Source: a virus
Reading direction: 5' to 3' (one strand)
Virus record (IMG/VR): IMGVR_UViG_3300046007_003048
Coordinates: 1 to 20,244 of that record
Length of the DNA: 20,244 nt
Under the pieces are notes generated by a model, which saw nothing but the letters and a program-made list of their open reading frames with translations, was not told the DNA's origin and ran no database searches. This document shows, one piece after another, positions 7,219 to 15,041 of the stretch (positions are counted from its first letter, which is position 1; each line of letters starts with the position of its first letter). A program made the position numbers and the translations under genes.

Positions 7219-8756
7219 TGGATCGTTGGGGCACATTCAAAATTATCTGCGCCGGTGGGATGGATGAGTCACAGAACCTCATTCTACAAGGCGAAAGTGC
7301 GGGGGCAGAATCAGGCCCCGGCGGGGCACTTTTGTTACAGAATTATGAGCAAGACGCTTCCAGCGGATATAAGACGATCCTCGGATATTCAAAGTACAGC
7401 ACCAGCACTGTCCCCGGATCAGGGAGAGTTTTAGGTGTAAAGGTTGCTCTTGGCGGCGTCATTGCCGCTAGAGGGGATAACGTATATTTTTCGTCTGGTA
7501 CAGGGTGGGGGTCACCTATTAATACCTCAGCGAGAGCCGGGGTGTCTTCCGCAGGAAAGTACCGATTTATCGATTATATTGAAGTCGCCCCCCGTATTGT
7601 AATGTGTGACGGCGTGAATCACGCTGCTTTGTGGAATGGGACGACATACACGCTTATTAACGGTTCTGGCGCACCAACAAATCCATCCTTTGCTGCATAT
7701 CATAAATATCGCCTTGTTCTTAGCGGGTATTCCGCAAACAGGGCTGCGATTTCAATATCTGCCCCAAACCACGACACCAACTTTCAGGGATCATCTAACG
7801 CTATTGAGTTAGCGGTTGGAGATGAAATCGTCGGGTTAAAATCATTCCGGGAGATACTGTACATCTTTTGCAAGCGTTCGATCAAGAAACTTGTGGGGGA
7901 CACCCACGATAACTTTGCGATTCAGAACGTCACAGACAAGATCGGATGTATTGCTACGGACTCTATTCAGGAAGTGGGCGGCGATGTTGTATTCCTCGCG
8001 CCGGATGGAATCAGGTCTTTGGCCGGGACAGAGCGCAATGATGACCTTGAGTTGTCCTCGGTGTCTCGCCCGGTCAAGCGCACGCTGGATGCCCAGCTTT
8101 CCGGCAGGGTGAATAATGACTTCTCAGCAATGCCTATTCAAAACAAATCGCAATACCGTTTATTTATTTATAATAGCACAGCTATTGACTCTGCTACTTT
8201 TGGCTTGATTGGCAAACTGAATCTGGATCAGCGGCTCCAGTTTGCGTGGAGCCTGATCCGGGGCATGAATGTTGCCTGTTGCGATTCAGGGTATATAGGA
8301 AATATAGAATATTCCGTGTTTGGCCACCCATCCAATGGGTATGTTTATCGGCAGGAAAGCGGCAATACATTTGATGGTGCCCTGATCCCATATGTTTATG
8401 TCACCCCCTTTTATACTATTGGTGACGAAACACTGAGAAAAGTTCTTCATAAAATAAATATGTATGTGCGTAAGGAAGGCATATTTAATATGAATATATC
8501 ACCGGTATTTAATTACGGAGACTCAAATACTATTTCTCCCCCGACAATTCAGGTTAATGACACGCAATCATTATCCATATTTGGAACAGGGGTTTATGGA
8601 ACATCCGTTTATTCAGGGCTACTTGATTCAAGATATACTAAAAATTTACAAGGATCATTTAGAAATATGAGCCTTCACTTATCGTCCAGCAATGTGACTT
8701 CCCCACATAAAATTGATTCAATTCACCTTGAGTTCGCACTAAAAGGTCGCAGGTAA
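7218..8756 (+). CDS. Tail nozzle / packaged-DNA stabilisation protein
   Basis: This 512-residue protein fits the group of podovirus tail nozzle and DNA stabilisation proteins (P22 gp10, T7 gp12 functional equivalents) that form a beta-propeller hexamer plugging the head exit. It is almost all predicted beta strand with repeated blade-like units, for example GGVIAARGDNVYFSSGTGW, then IVMCDGVNHAALWNGTTYTL, then GGDVVFLAPDGIRSLAGTER. The LAPDGIRSLAGTE type of motif recurs in this family. It starts with TGATG overlap to the adaptor gene, implying coupled translation, and is followed by the fibre gene, the expected order. The last third of the gene (about 8140-8750) is visibly richer in A and T and in ATA and AGA codons than the first part, which suggests that segment was exchanged. 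Confidence 0.75.
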   Translation: MDRWGTFKIICAGGMDESQNLILQGESAGAESGPGGALLLQNYEQDASSGYKTILGYSKYSTSTVPGSGRVLGVKVALGGVIAARGDNVYFSSGTGWGSPINTSARAGVSSAGKYRFIDYIEVAPRIVMCDGVNHAALWNGTTYTLINGSGAPTNPSFAAYHKYRLVLSGYSANRAAISISAPNHDTNFQGSSNAIELAVGDEIVGLKSFREILYIFCKRSIKKLVGDTHDNFAIQNVTDKIGCIATDSIQEVGGDVVFLAPDGIRSLAGTERNDDLELSSVSRPVKRTLDAQLSGRVNNDFSAMPIQNKSQYRLFIYNSTAIDSATFGLIGKLNLDQRLQFAWSLIRGMNVACCDSGYIGNIEYSVFGHPSNGYVYRQESGNTFDGALIPYVYVTPFYTIGDETLRKVLHKINMYVRKEGIFNMNISPVFNYGDSNTISPPTIQVNDTQSLSIFGTGVYGTSVYSGLLDSRYTKNLQGSFRNMSLHLSSSNVTSPHKIDSIHLEFALKGRR

Positions 8757-8757
8757 T

Positions 8758-10392
8758 ATGCCAACAGGTTACACCAGACAGTCAGCAGCAGAGATTGTTA
8801 CCGGCCAAACAATCAACGCCTCATCTTTTAATAACGAGTTCAACGCCATTCAGACGGCGATGGATGTAAGTGCCGGGCACACTCATGATGGAACGGTTGG
8901 GGGAGGTGCGCCAATTACTTTGACGACCTCGGTGACAGGCATCCTCCCCATTGCTAATGGGGGCACGAATGCTTCTACCGCTGCGGGCGCTCGCACCAAC
9001 TTAGGGCTTACTATTGGCACGAATGTGCAAGCATACGACGCCGGGCTGCAATCCATTTCTGGATTGACAACGGCTGCAAACAAAATGATTTATACCACGG
9101 CTTTGGACACTTACGCCGTAACTGATTTAACTGCCGCTGGGCGAGCATTGTTGGATGATGCGGATGCGACTGCACAGAGAACCACACTTGGCTTAGGCAC
9201 GCTTTCCACACAGAACGCGAACAGCGTATCTGTCACCGGCGGAACAATTACCGGCATCACAGACCTTGCTATTGCAGATGGGGGGACAGGCGCAAGTGAC
9301 GCCGCCACTGCTAGAACCAATCTTGGCCTTGCTATTGGTACAAACGTACAGGCGTATGATCCTGCCCTACAGTCTATTTCTGGACTAACCACGGCAGCGA
9401 ACCAGCTGATATACACAACGGCATCGGATACTTATGCCGTGACGGGGCTTACAGCAGCAGGCCGCGCCATCCTTGATGATGCGGATGCGGCAGCACAAAG
9501 AGCCACGTTAGGGCTGGGAACAATCGCTACCCAAAATGCTTCTTCGGTTTCTGTCACGGATTTAACAGCATCTGGCGATATTACAATCGCGGATAAAATC
9601 ATCCATTCCGGAGATATTGATACGTCTATCCGGTTTCCGGCTGTGGACACGGTGACTGTGGAGACAGGCGGCGTTGAGCGGCTGCGGGTTGCGTCTGGCG
9701 GCAATGTCGGTATTGGCACAACATCTCCTGCTGTTAAATTACATGTCAGTAGTTCGTACACATCGCCAACTGGCGGTATTGATGCCGGAATCCAATGCGC
9801 TGTCACCAATACCGCAGGGTACTCTGGTTTGCAGATCCTATCAGGCAACACTCAGGCGGCTTATATACACCTTGGCGACACGGACGATGCTGACCGTGGC
9901 GCAATCATTTATGATCATAGTGGAGATTTTTTGCGCTTTGATACCAACGCCGCAGAACGGATGCGCATCACATCCACTGGCCAAGTTGGCATCGGCACCA
10001 CGCCAAGCGAACAACTCCACATCACTGGAAACTTCCGCATTGGATCGGCTGTACAGGCCACACCCAGCGGATCAGCGCCATTGTATGCAGCGCGGGCATG
10101 GGTTAATTTCAACGGCACTGGAACTGTTGCAATTCGTGCCAGTGGTAACGTGACAAGCATCACGGATAATAACACCGGGGATTATACGGTGAACTTTACC
10201 ACGGCTATGCCGGATGCGAATTATAGCACAGTCACTGCATCTCAATGGCAAAGTGGCGCAGCGACAAACACAACTTTAAGTGTAAGTGCAACAAACGCCC
10301 CGACATCTGCTGCAGTCCGTTTAATTAATTTTAACGGCAACACCGGGGCATTAAGTGACCCATCATACGCCAACGTCGCAATTTTCAGGTAA
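8758..10392 (+). CDS. Tail fibre protein with tandem repeats
   Basis: This 544-residue protein is a tail fibre, the receptor-binding appendage. Residues 1-52 are a typical virion-anchoring N-terminus (SSFNNEFNAIQTAMD, then GHTHDGTVGGGAPI). Residues 63-159 and 170-266 are two copies of a 107-residue-period repeat sharing NGGT/DGGT, ART-NLGL, IGTNVQAYD, LQSISGLTTAAN, LTAAGRA, DDADA and LGLGT. These match the fibre-shaft repeats seen in many phages. A second repeat type occurs at 306-330 and 399-424 (V-G-I-G-T-T-S-P-A-V-K-L-H-V and V-G-I-G-T-T-P-S-E-Q-L-H-I). The C-terminal 105 residues (from LYAARAWVNFNGTGTVAIRA) resemble a beta domain found at the tips of various fibres. No chaperone-like autoprotease motif was noticed. 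The shaft repeats make it prone to recombination. Confidence 0.85.
   Translation: MPTGYTRQSAAEIVTGQTINASSFNNEFNAIQTAMDVSAGHTHDGTVGGGAPITLTTSVTGILPIANGGTNASTAAGARTNLGLTIGTNVQAYDAGLQSISGLTTAANKMIYTTALDTYAVTDLTAAGRALLDDADATAQRTTLGLGTLSTQNANSVSVTGGTITGITDLAIADGGTGASDAATARTNLGLAIGTNVQAYDPALQSISGLTTAANQLIYTTASDTYAVTGLTAAGRAILDDADAAAQRATLGLGTIATQNASSVSVTDLTASGDITIADKIIHSGDIDTSIRFPAVDTVTVETGGVERLRVASGGNVGIGTTSPAVKLHVSSSYTSPTGGIDAGIQCAVTNTAGYSGLQILSGNTQAAYIHLGDTDDADRGAIIYDHSGDFLRFDTNAAERMRITSTGQVGIGTTPSEQLHITGNFRIGSAVQATPSGSAPLYAARAWVNFNGTGTVAIRASGNVTSITDNNTGDYTVNFTTAMPDANYSTVTASQWQSGAATNTTLSVSATNAPTSAAVRLINFNGNTGALSDPSYANVAIFR
8944..9555 (+). repeat. Two tandem 107-codon repeats in the tail fibre
   Basis: Copy one spans about 8944-9234 and copy two about 9265-9555, a 321-base period. 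They are close at protein level but differ at many synonymous positions, so the duplication is old or both copies are kept by selection. Confidence 0.8.
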
Positions 10393-10398
10393 AAACCA

Positions 10399-10650
10399 AT
10401 GAACCAAAGAATCATTTACCAGACTGATGACGGCGGCGTTGCTGTCATCATCCCAGCACCGGAAGCGGTGGAAAAGTACGGCATTCAGGCCATTGCTGAA
10501 AAGGATGTGCCGGAAGGAAAGCCGTTCAAGATTGTGGATGCGTCTGTCATCCCGACTGACCGCACATTCCGAGGAGCGTGGACGGTCAAAGCAGAAGACT
10601 TGACTGATGGCGTTGGCACCAGCATTACCAGCTTTGAGGTGGAACAATGA
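10399..10650 (+). CDS. Small tail-fibre-adjacent protein, unknown function
   Basis: This 83-residue protein starts six bases after the fibre stop, with CAGGT eight bases upstream of its ATG. It begins MNQRIIYQTDDGGVAVIIP and continues with a DVPEGKPFKIVD and RTFRGAWTV pattern. Small proteins of this appearance are commonly encoded next to fibre genes in many tailed phages. Predicted structure is mixed alpha/beta with no membrane segment. A role in fibre assembly or as a minor tail component is plausible from position but not established. The stop overlaps the next start as ATGA. Confidence 0.75.
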   Translation: MNQRIIYQTDDGGVAVIIPAPEAVEKYGIQAIAEKDVPEGKPFKIVDASVIPTDRTFRGAWTVKAEDLTDGVGTSITSFEVEQ

Positions 10651-10877
10651 TCAAGATTGATCTGGCGCGTTCAAAAGACATCGCGCACGACATTCGGCGG
10701 CGGCGGCGTGCAGAAGCATTTGCACCTCTTGATGATGCCATTGCCAAGCAGATTCCGGGCGTCGATCTCGAATCTTTGGAAATTCAACGGCAAGCTATCC
10801 GTGATGCAGACGAAAAATTACAAAATCAAATAGACTCTGCGGAGTCTATACAAGAACTCTCAGAACTCATCAAATAG
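10647..10877 (+). CDS. Small helical tail-fibre-adjacent protein
   Basis: This 76-residue protein overlaps the previous gene by ATGA and has GAGGTGG upstream (10636-10642). It starts MIKIDLARSKDIAHDIRRRR, with an unusual five-arginine run encoded by four CGG codons and a CGT. It continues as amphipathic helices (APLDDAIAKQIPG, ESLEIQRQAIRDADEKLQNQ, ending SIQELSELIK). The pattern I-D-x-x-x-A-x-x-I at the start, L-D at about 28 and x-x-R-Q-A-L/I-R-D later is common to small proteins beside phage fibre genes, often paired with the gene upstream. The function is unknown. An 8-bp perfect hairpin lies near its 3' end. Confidence 0.78.
   Translation: MIKIDLARSKDIAHDIRRRRRAEAFAPLDDAIAKQIPGVDLESLEIQRQAIRDADEKLQNQIDSAESIQELSELIK
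10830..10849 (+). repeat. 8-bp perfect hairpin with 4-base loop near a gene end
   Basis: ATAGACTC (10830-10837) and GAGTCTAT (10842-10849) flank TGCG. It lies inside the coding region, ending 28 bases before the gene end, and has no U tract after it, so it is not a classical terminator. It could be an mRNA processing or stability element, or chance. Confidence 0.55.
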
Positions 10878-10889
10878 AAAGTGACTCAA

Positions 10890-11072
10890 ATGGCTAAAAA
10901 AGAGAACTGGATTAAAGATGCAATCAAGAAGCCGGGCGCACTACGCAAGGCAATGAAAGCCAAAGAGGGGGAGAATATCCCCAAAGAGAAGCTGGCAAAG
11001 GCCGCTAAAGCATCCGGCAAAATGGGGCAGCGGGCACGACTTGCCCAGACTCTTGCCAAGATGAAGAAATAG
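10890..11072 (+). CDS. Small basic phage protein (60 residues)
   Basis: This very basic protein begins MAKKENWIKDAIKKPGALRK and includes an I-P-K-E-K-L motif and a QRARLAQTLAKMKK end. Small Lys-rich proteins with W-I-x-x-A-I-K-K-P-G-A-L and R-A-R-L-A-x-T-L are widespread in tailed phages near structural genes. Their function is unknown; DNA or RNA binding, or packaging with the genome, would suit the charge. I chose the ATG at 10890 because the family pattern begins there; a GTG at 10881 would add three residues. The ribosome-binding site is weak. It is the last gene before a promoter. Confidence 0.8.
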   Translation: MAKKENWIKDAIKKPGALRKAMKAKEGENIPKEKLAKAAKASGKMGQRARLAQTLAKMKK

Positions 11073-11073
11073 A

Positions 11074-11101
11074 TTGCATTTTACCTAAACTGTGGTATAA
11101 T
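11074..11101 (+). promoter_or_regulatory. Sigma70-type promoter with extended -10
   Basis: A perfect TATAAT at 11096-11101 is preceded by TG at the extended -10 position (TGGTATAAT). TTGCAT at 11074-11079, 16 bases upstream, is a poor -35 (three of six matches), which an extended -10 tolerates. It lies in the 46-base gap before the internal-protein module. Initiation near 11108 would give a leader of only about 11 bases beginning at the ribosome-binding site AAAGG (11108-11112). Confidence 0.7.
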
Positions 11102-11118
11102 GCCAGTAAAGGTTTGAT

Positions 11119-12459
11119 ATGGCTACAACTGGTTATGCGCAGGGAGCTACAGGAAGCAAGGGTTCGCCAATTAACCCGGCGCAACCTGTACAACCGCAAC
11201 CTGCTTTCACTGCGCTACAAAACACACCTCTCCCGGCATCTGTTCAGCAAACAACGGTTGCAGCGCCAAGAGCTTCAGCAACACAGACGCCAGCGGCGGC
11301 ACAATCCACCGCATCCGGCACACCCGCTGGCGCGGTTTCTGTTGTTGATCTCGTCTCTCGGCAGGTGCAAAACCCTAACCTGCCAGCAGGGACAAGCCTG
11401 ACTCCGGTTCTGATGAATCCCCAGACGGGCGAGTTCATGAACCCACAAGCCGGTGCTTTAGATAGCATCACCGGCATGACGACGACACAGGCCGCTGTGA
11501 CGCCGGGGCAAGTTTCCACGGAAACAATTCCCGGACTAACTACCCCTGCCCCACAGGTGCAGGCAGCATTGAATCAGGGGCAAAATCTGCCTCAAGCCGT
11601 TGCAGCACAAGGACAAGTTGCGCCGGAAGCAACGGTGCAAGGTCAGCTCCAGAACCTGATGAACTTTCAAGCCGGGGAAACCCCTGCTTGGGCAAAGGGT
11701 TCTGTTGCACTGGCTCAGGATGTTCTGGCCGCAAGGGGCCTTGGATCGTCCAGCATTGCCGCCGGGACGATTGTGCAGGCGCTTCAGAACGCCGCTCTGC
11801 CGATTGCACAGCAGGACGCACAGACATATTTCCAAATGTCTGTTGCCAACTTGAGCAACGAACAACAGACACGCCTTGAGAACCTCCGCGTGGCGCAACA
11901 GGCGATGTTTACGGATACGGCAGCCCTGAATGCTGCCCGGCAGTTCAATGCCACGAATGACATTCAGGTGCGCCAGTTTCAGGCGAACCTTGTTGCGCAA
12001 GTCCGGGATCAGAATGCAAACCGCGCTCAGGCGATTACTCAATTCAATACGGAACAGGACAACGCCGTAAAAAAGTTCAATACTGAACTTGTCAACCAGC
12101 GGCAGCAGTTTGAAGCACAAGCCCGTTTTGCCATTGACCAAAGTAATGTCTTGTGGCGCAGAAGCATCAATACAGCGAACACGGCAGCGGTTAATGCCGC
12201 AAACCAGTTCAATGTTCAGAACCGCTTCAACATATCTCAGACGGCGCTGAACAATACTTGGCAGCAGTGGCGTGATGCTGCAAGTTGGGCGTTCATGTCC
12301 AGCGAGAACGCCGCAAACCGCAGCTTTAACCTTGCGGTGGCCGCAAACAACCGGCAGTATGCAGAGGATGTATATCAGCGGGATCGTAAAACTACGATGG
12401 CTTCTGCTGCTGCTGCCATTTTCACTGATGTATTCATGCCTAGCTTTGGTGCAACATGA
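11119..12459 (+). CDS. Virion protein with Gln/Phe/Asn repeats
   Basis: This 446-residue protein opens the third module, just downstream of a promoter and with AAAGG six bases before its ATG. Residues 1-75 are Gln/Pro/Thr/Ala-rich and disordered. Residues 75-190 are low-complexity with PQTGEFMNPQAG and repeated Q-V segments. Residues 190-240 contain AARGLGSSSIAAGTIVQALQ, a motif that recurs in phage virion proteins. Residues 245-425 form a long helical region with repeated Q-F-N units at irregular short spacing (ARQFNATND, ITQFNTEQD, VKKFNTELV, ANQFNVQNRFN), and W-R-R-S-I-N-T-A-N-T-A-A-V-N. I recall similar proteins in marine phages annotated as virion structural proteins; the role is not established. 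A long alpha-helical internal or tail component is a reasonable inference. It overlaps the next gene by ATGA. Confidence 0.8.
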   Translation: MATTGYAQGATGSKGSPINPAQPVQPQPAFTALQNTPLPASVQQTTVAAPRASATQTPAAAQSTASGTPAGAVSVVDLVSRQVQNPNLPAGTSLTPVLMNPQTGEFMNPQAGALDSITGMTTTQAAVTPGQVSTETIPGLTTPAPQVQAALNQGQNLPQAVAAQGQVAPEATVQGQLQNLMNFQAGETPAWAKGSVALAQDVLAARGLGSSSIAAGTIVQALQNAALPIAQQDAQTYFQMSVANLSNEQQTRLENLRVAQQAMFTDTAALNAARQFNATNDIQVRQFQANLVAQVRDQNANRAQAITQFNTEQDNAVKKFNTELVNQRQQFEAQARFAIDQSNVLWRRSINTANTAAVNAANQFNVQNRFNISQTALNNTWQQWRDAASWAFMSSENAANRSFNLAVAANNRQYAEDVYQRDRKTTMASAAAAIFTDVFMPSFGAT

Positions 12460-12866
12460 GCGATTTTTTTTCTAACATCTTTGAAGACCTATACGACTAT
12501 GGCGCGGATTCAGTGGACAAGCTGTTTTCCGCCGGGAAAGACTTGGTACGGGAAACACGGTTGGATAAAATGTTGTCCGGCGATGAGTATGACTTTTCAG
12601 GGCGTACTGGCTCAAGCCCGTTAGGGGGGAAGTTCATGGAATCCTTGCGCATTGCCCCGCGCAAGCCAGTGGATACAGATGCAAACTCTGTGGCGATGTT
12701 TGCCATGCCACAATCCTTCCAAGCCACACAGACACGCGGCAATGAAGCCGTCAGTGCCAAGGCGCTGGAATCAGAGTGGCTGGATCGACTAGGCTCTTTG
12801 TATGCCTCTATGGCGAAACTGTCCCGGACAACTGAAACATCGTTGAAGAAATATGGAACCGATTGA
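12456..12866 (+). CDS. Small protein of the internal-virion-protein module
   Basis: This 136-residue protein is not recognised. It begins MSDFFSNIFEDLYDYGADSV with an amphipathic helix and has a KLFSAGKDLV continuation. The middle (about 45-95) is polar and probably loose. The C-terminus is helical (EWLDRLGSLYASMAKLS). It overlaps the upstream gene by four bases (ATGA) and the downstream gene by 14 bases, so translation is probably coupled across the three. No membrane segment or enzyme motif is visible. Tight coupling to its neighbours suggests it is a virion component of the same complex. Confidence 0.8.
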   Translation: MSDFFSNIFEDLYDYGADSVDKLFSAGKDLVRETRLDKMLSGDEYDFSGRTGSSPLGGKFMESLRIAPRKPVDTDANSVAMFAMPQSFQATQTRGNEAVSAKALESEWLDRLGSLYASMAKLSRTTETSLKKYGTD

Positions 12867-13350
12867 TCTTATGTCTGCCCCGGTTCCGGGGCAATCTTTA
12901 ACTCAGCCGCCGGGTAATGCAAACTGGGAAAATCCCCCGCAGTTTGTTGACCCGGCTATTGCTTTGGAATATGTCTGGGAAACAATCACCAAGCCCCGCA
13001 AGGCGTTCCAGATTAGTGTCCTGTTGAAGAAGGGGATGCCAGCAGAGTATATCGCCCGGACACTGGTATTCACGGGCTTTTCTGCCGGTAAGTGGTCGGC
13101 AGACCTTGCGCTCTTGATTTCCCGGCCAGTCCTGTATCAGATTGTTGCCGTGGGCGCTTTGCAAAAAGTAAAGAACATCAAAATCTTCAATGACCGCCAA
13201 GACCCAATGGCGGCGGTGTTTGAAGAATCTGACTTTGCGCCGGACGAAGAAGAAGTCGAAGTCGATGAAGAAGACGACGACATGGAAGAAGGCGAAGAAG
13301 AAGATGATGAGGAAGAAGATATGACTGAGAAGAAAGGGCTTCTGGACTAA
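12853..13350 (+). CDS. Phage structural protein with PGQSLT motif and acidic tail
   Basis: This 165-residue protein has an N-terminal segment containing PVPGQSLTQPPGNANWENPP followed by P-A-I-A-L-E-Y-V-W. A very similar P-G-Q-S-L-T ... W-E-x-P-P-x pattern occurs, as I recall, in small virion proteins of marine T4-like and other phages; the function is unknown. Residues 50-115 are a compact helical and hydrophobic region (YIARTLVFTGFSAGKWSADL). Residues 125-158 are almost all Glu and Asp, encoded by a nearly pure purine stretch around 13240-13330. The very end (TEKKGLLD) is short and mixed. The acidic tail may be flexible or mimic nucleic acid charge; that is speculation. The stop overlaps the next start as TAATG. 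Confidence 0.8.
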   Translation: MEPIDLMSAPVPGQSLTQPPGNANWENPPQFVDPAIALEYVWETITKPRKAFQISVLLKKGMPAEYIARTLVFTGFSAGKWSADLALLISRPVLYQIVAVGALQKVKNIKIFNDRQDPMAAVFEESDFAPDEEEVEVDEEDDDMEEGEEEDDEEEDMTEKKGLLD

Positions 13351-15026
13351 TGGTAAGCGATATTCTTTTTGGTGCCGTTATGGGCACCGCACAGGCCATA
13401 TCTTCCAAGCGCGACTTTGAGCGGGAAGTGTTTGCGCAAGATCGAGAACGCGCCGCTCGCATGGACGAGCTGCGAGAGACTTACCGGATTCAAGGGGAGA
13501 ATGCCCTAGCGGTCAAGAGGGAAGAGCTTAAACAGCAGGAGATGAAGAGTCAGGCGGATGCTGAAGGAAAAATCTCGGAGCTGACAAATTTGGTCTCGAC
13601 GATGTACCCTGACAATGACCATGAGACAAACCGGGGAATTGGCGCAGCAATGTACAGCGCCGGGCTTAGGCCGCATACCGTTGCTTCCCCCGGCAACGAA
13701 CCCCTTGTCCGCAGATTTGCTTCTGCCGCAAGGGTGTCCCGGCGACCAACTACTGGAGCCGCCCCACAAAGCGTTACCACGGAAACAACAGCCCCCAGCG
13801 GCGATGTGGACTTGAGCGCTTGGGATAAAGATTTGGAGGCAGCAACACCTAATCAATATGGTGCCCCTAGTGCGACGCCAGTTCCCCCCAGAACCCTTGT
13901 GAATGCTCGTCAAGAGGGAGAATCGTACTACCCGTTCTCCTCTGTAGAGCCATCTCAGACAGGAAGTGGCCATACTGTTAAAGAAGGCAATGTATGGACA
14001 AAGTTTGTCGTACAATCAGACCAATTAAGTTTGGATAATCAAAAGTTATTGGAGTCAATGCAAAAAAGTATCATGGACTCTGTTGAAGATGTTAAGAACC
14101 CAAATGCCAATAATTACACCTCGCTGTTAAAAGTGTTCCCTATGAATGCCAGGGGAAAATTTGATGGCGTGGAACCACAAGAAATGTCTTCTGCGCGGGG
14201 AGCAATTATTAGTGCTATGGTACATGATTTATCCATGCACCCGGCGACAGCAGAATTGGAGCCGGGGAGACCTGTGGCGGGTTTTCTGGATAAACCCCCA
14301 TACCTTAATGTGCTAGACAAAGACCGCATTAAAAATAATGCAAACGAGTTAGGGGCTATACTTGCTGTATTACAAAGCGGGAGAAATGATGATGAAATTT
14401 TTGCCGCTGGAAAAGCATCCCCCGTCAGGAACAGCTTATTATTGCGGGCAGGGAACCTTATATTTGGTCAATCCCCTGAAAAATCTGGCACCGCCAGCTA
14501 TGAAGATTTAGCTTTGAAGTATGAAAGTGTTTTGGCAACCTTGGATGTCCGTGTAGGAGATGGGACATCAGAACTATTACTTGGTCTTTATACGGCGCAA
14601 CATGGCCTGCCCGGAAGGGACGGAATGCCACGCAACCAATATGCCAAGAAAGTTGTTGAGAGTAGCCGTGCCGCTGCTCAGGCCACACAAGAGCAGCCCG
14701 CGCCGACTACGGCTCAAGGGGGCGAAACTGAAGGCCCTCTATGGGCGAAAGTGGCCCGGCGCATGGGAGTTAGTGTTGAGGAGGCAAAAAGGGTCGTTGG
14801 TGATGAACAGGCCCCTGCTCCGCAGCAGCAAACAAAGCTGCCGGAGGAAACACAAGATACTTTGCGCGGCCAGATGTTTGAGAGGGCGGTTTCGTTTATG
14901 TCTCCTGCTCTTGAGAAGGACGGGCTTAATACGCAAGACGTTGTTCGCATTGACAAGATTCCAGACCGACAAGCGATCCGAGTTTTCTTTAAGGATGGGT
15001 CTTCTAAATACTACTACCCAAAATAA
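13350..15026 (+). CDS. Internal virion protein candidate with N-terminal coiled coil
   Basis: This 558-residue protein starts in a TAATG overlap with the upstream gene. After a short hydrophobic N-terminus (MVSDILFGAVMGTAQAISSK) comes a charged helix at about 20-80 with a coiled-coil look (RERAARMDELRETYRI, REELKQQEMKSQADAEGK). Residues 125-215 are Pro/Thr/Ser-rich and disordered. Residues 215-440 are a mostly helical globular part without a motif I know. Residues 440-500 are Gln/Pro-rich, and the C-terminal 55 residues form a small mixed domain ending KDGSSKYYYPK. It lies between the smaller virion proteins and the giant protein, a position often taken by the middle internal core or ejection protein of podoviruses. 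No lytic transglycosylase or peptidase motif was found. The central part is A/T-richer than its surroundings. Confidence 0.75.
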   Translation: MVSDILFGAVMGTAQAISSKRDFEREVFAQDRERAARMDELRETYRIQGENALAVKREELKQQEMKSQADAEGKISELTNLVSTMYPDNDHETNRGIGAAMYSAGLRPHTVASPGNEPLVRRFASAARVSRRPTTGAAPQSVTTETTAPSGDVDLSAWDKDLEAATPNQYGAPSATPVPPRTLVNARQEGESYYPFSSVEPSQTGSGHTVKEGNVWTKFVVQSDQLSLDNQKLLESMQKSIMDSVEDVKNPNANNYTSLLKVFPMNARGKFDGVEPQEMSSARGAIISAMVHDLSMHPATAELEPGRPVAGFLDKPPYLNVLDKDRIKNNANELGAILAVLQSGRNDDEIFAAGKASPVRNSLLLRAGNLIFGQSPEKSGTASYEDLALKYESVLATLDVRVGDGTSELLLGLYTAQHGLPGRDGMPRNQYAKKVVESSRAAAQATQEQPAPTTAQGGETEGPLWAKVARRMGVSVEEAKRVVGDEQAPAPQQQTKLPEETQDTLRGQMFERAVSFMSPALEKDGLNTQDVVRIDKIPDRQAIRVFFKDGSSKYYYPK

Positions 15027-15041
15027 TTTACAGGCTGTACA

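Noticed and set aside
9674-10153. 159-residue + strand frame in the fibre gene
   Set aside because: Shadow of the fibre frame, which is strongly supported by repeats and anchoring motif.
11114-11401. 95-residue + strand frame beside the promoter
   Set aside because: Arg/Gln/Leu-rich shadow of the Gln/Phe/Asn-repeat protein's disordered N-terminus; TTG start only.
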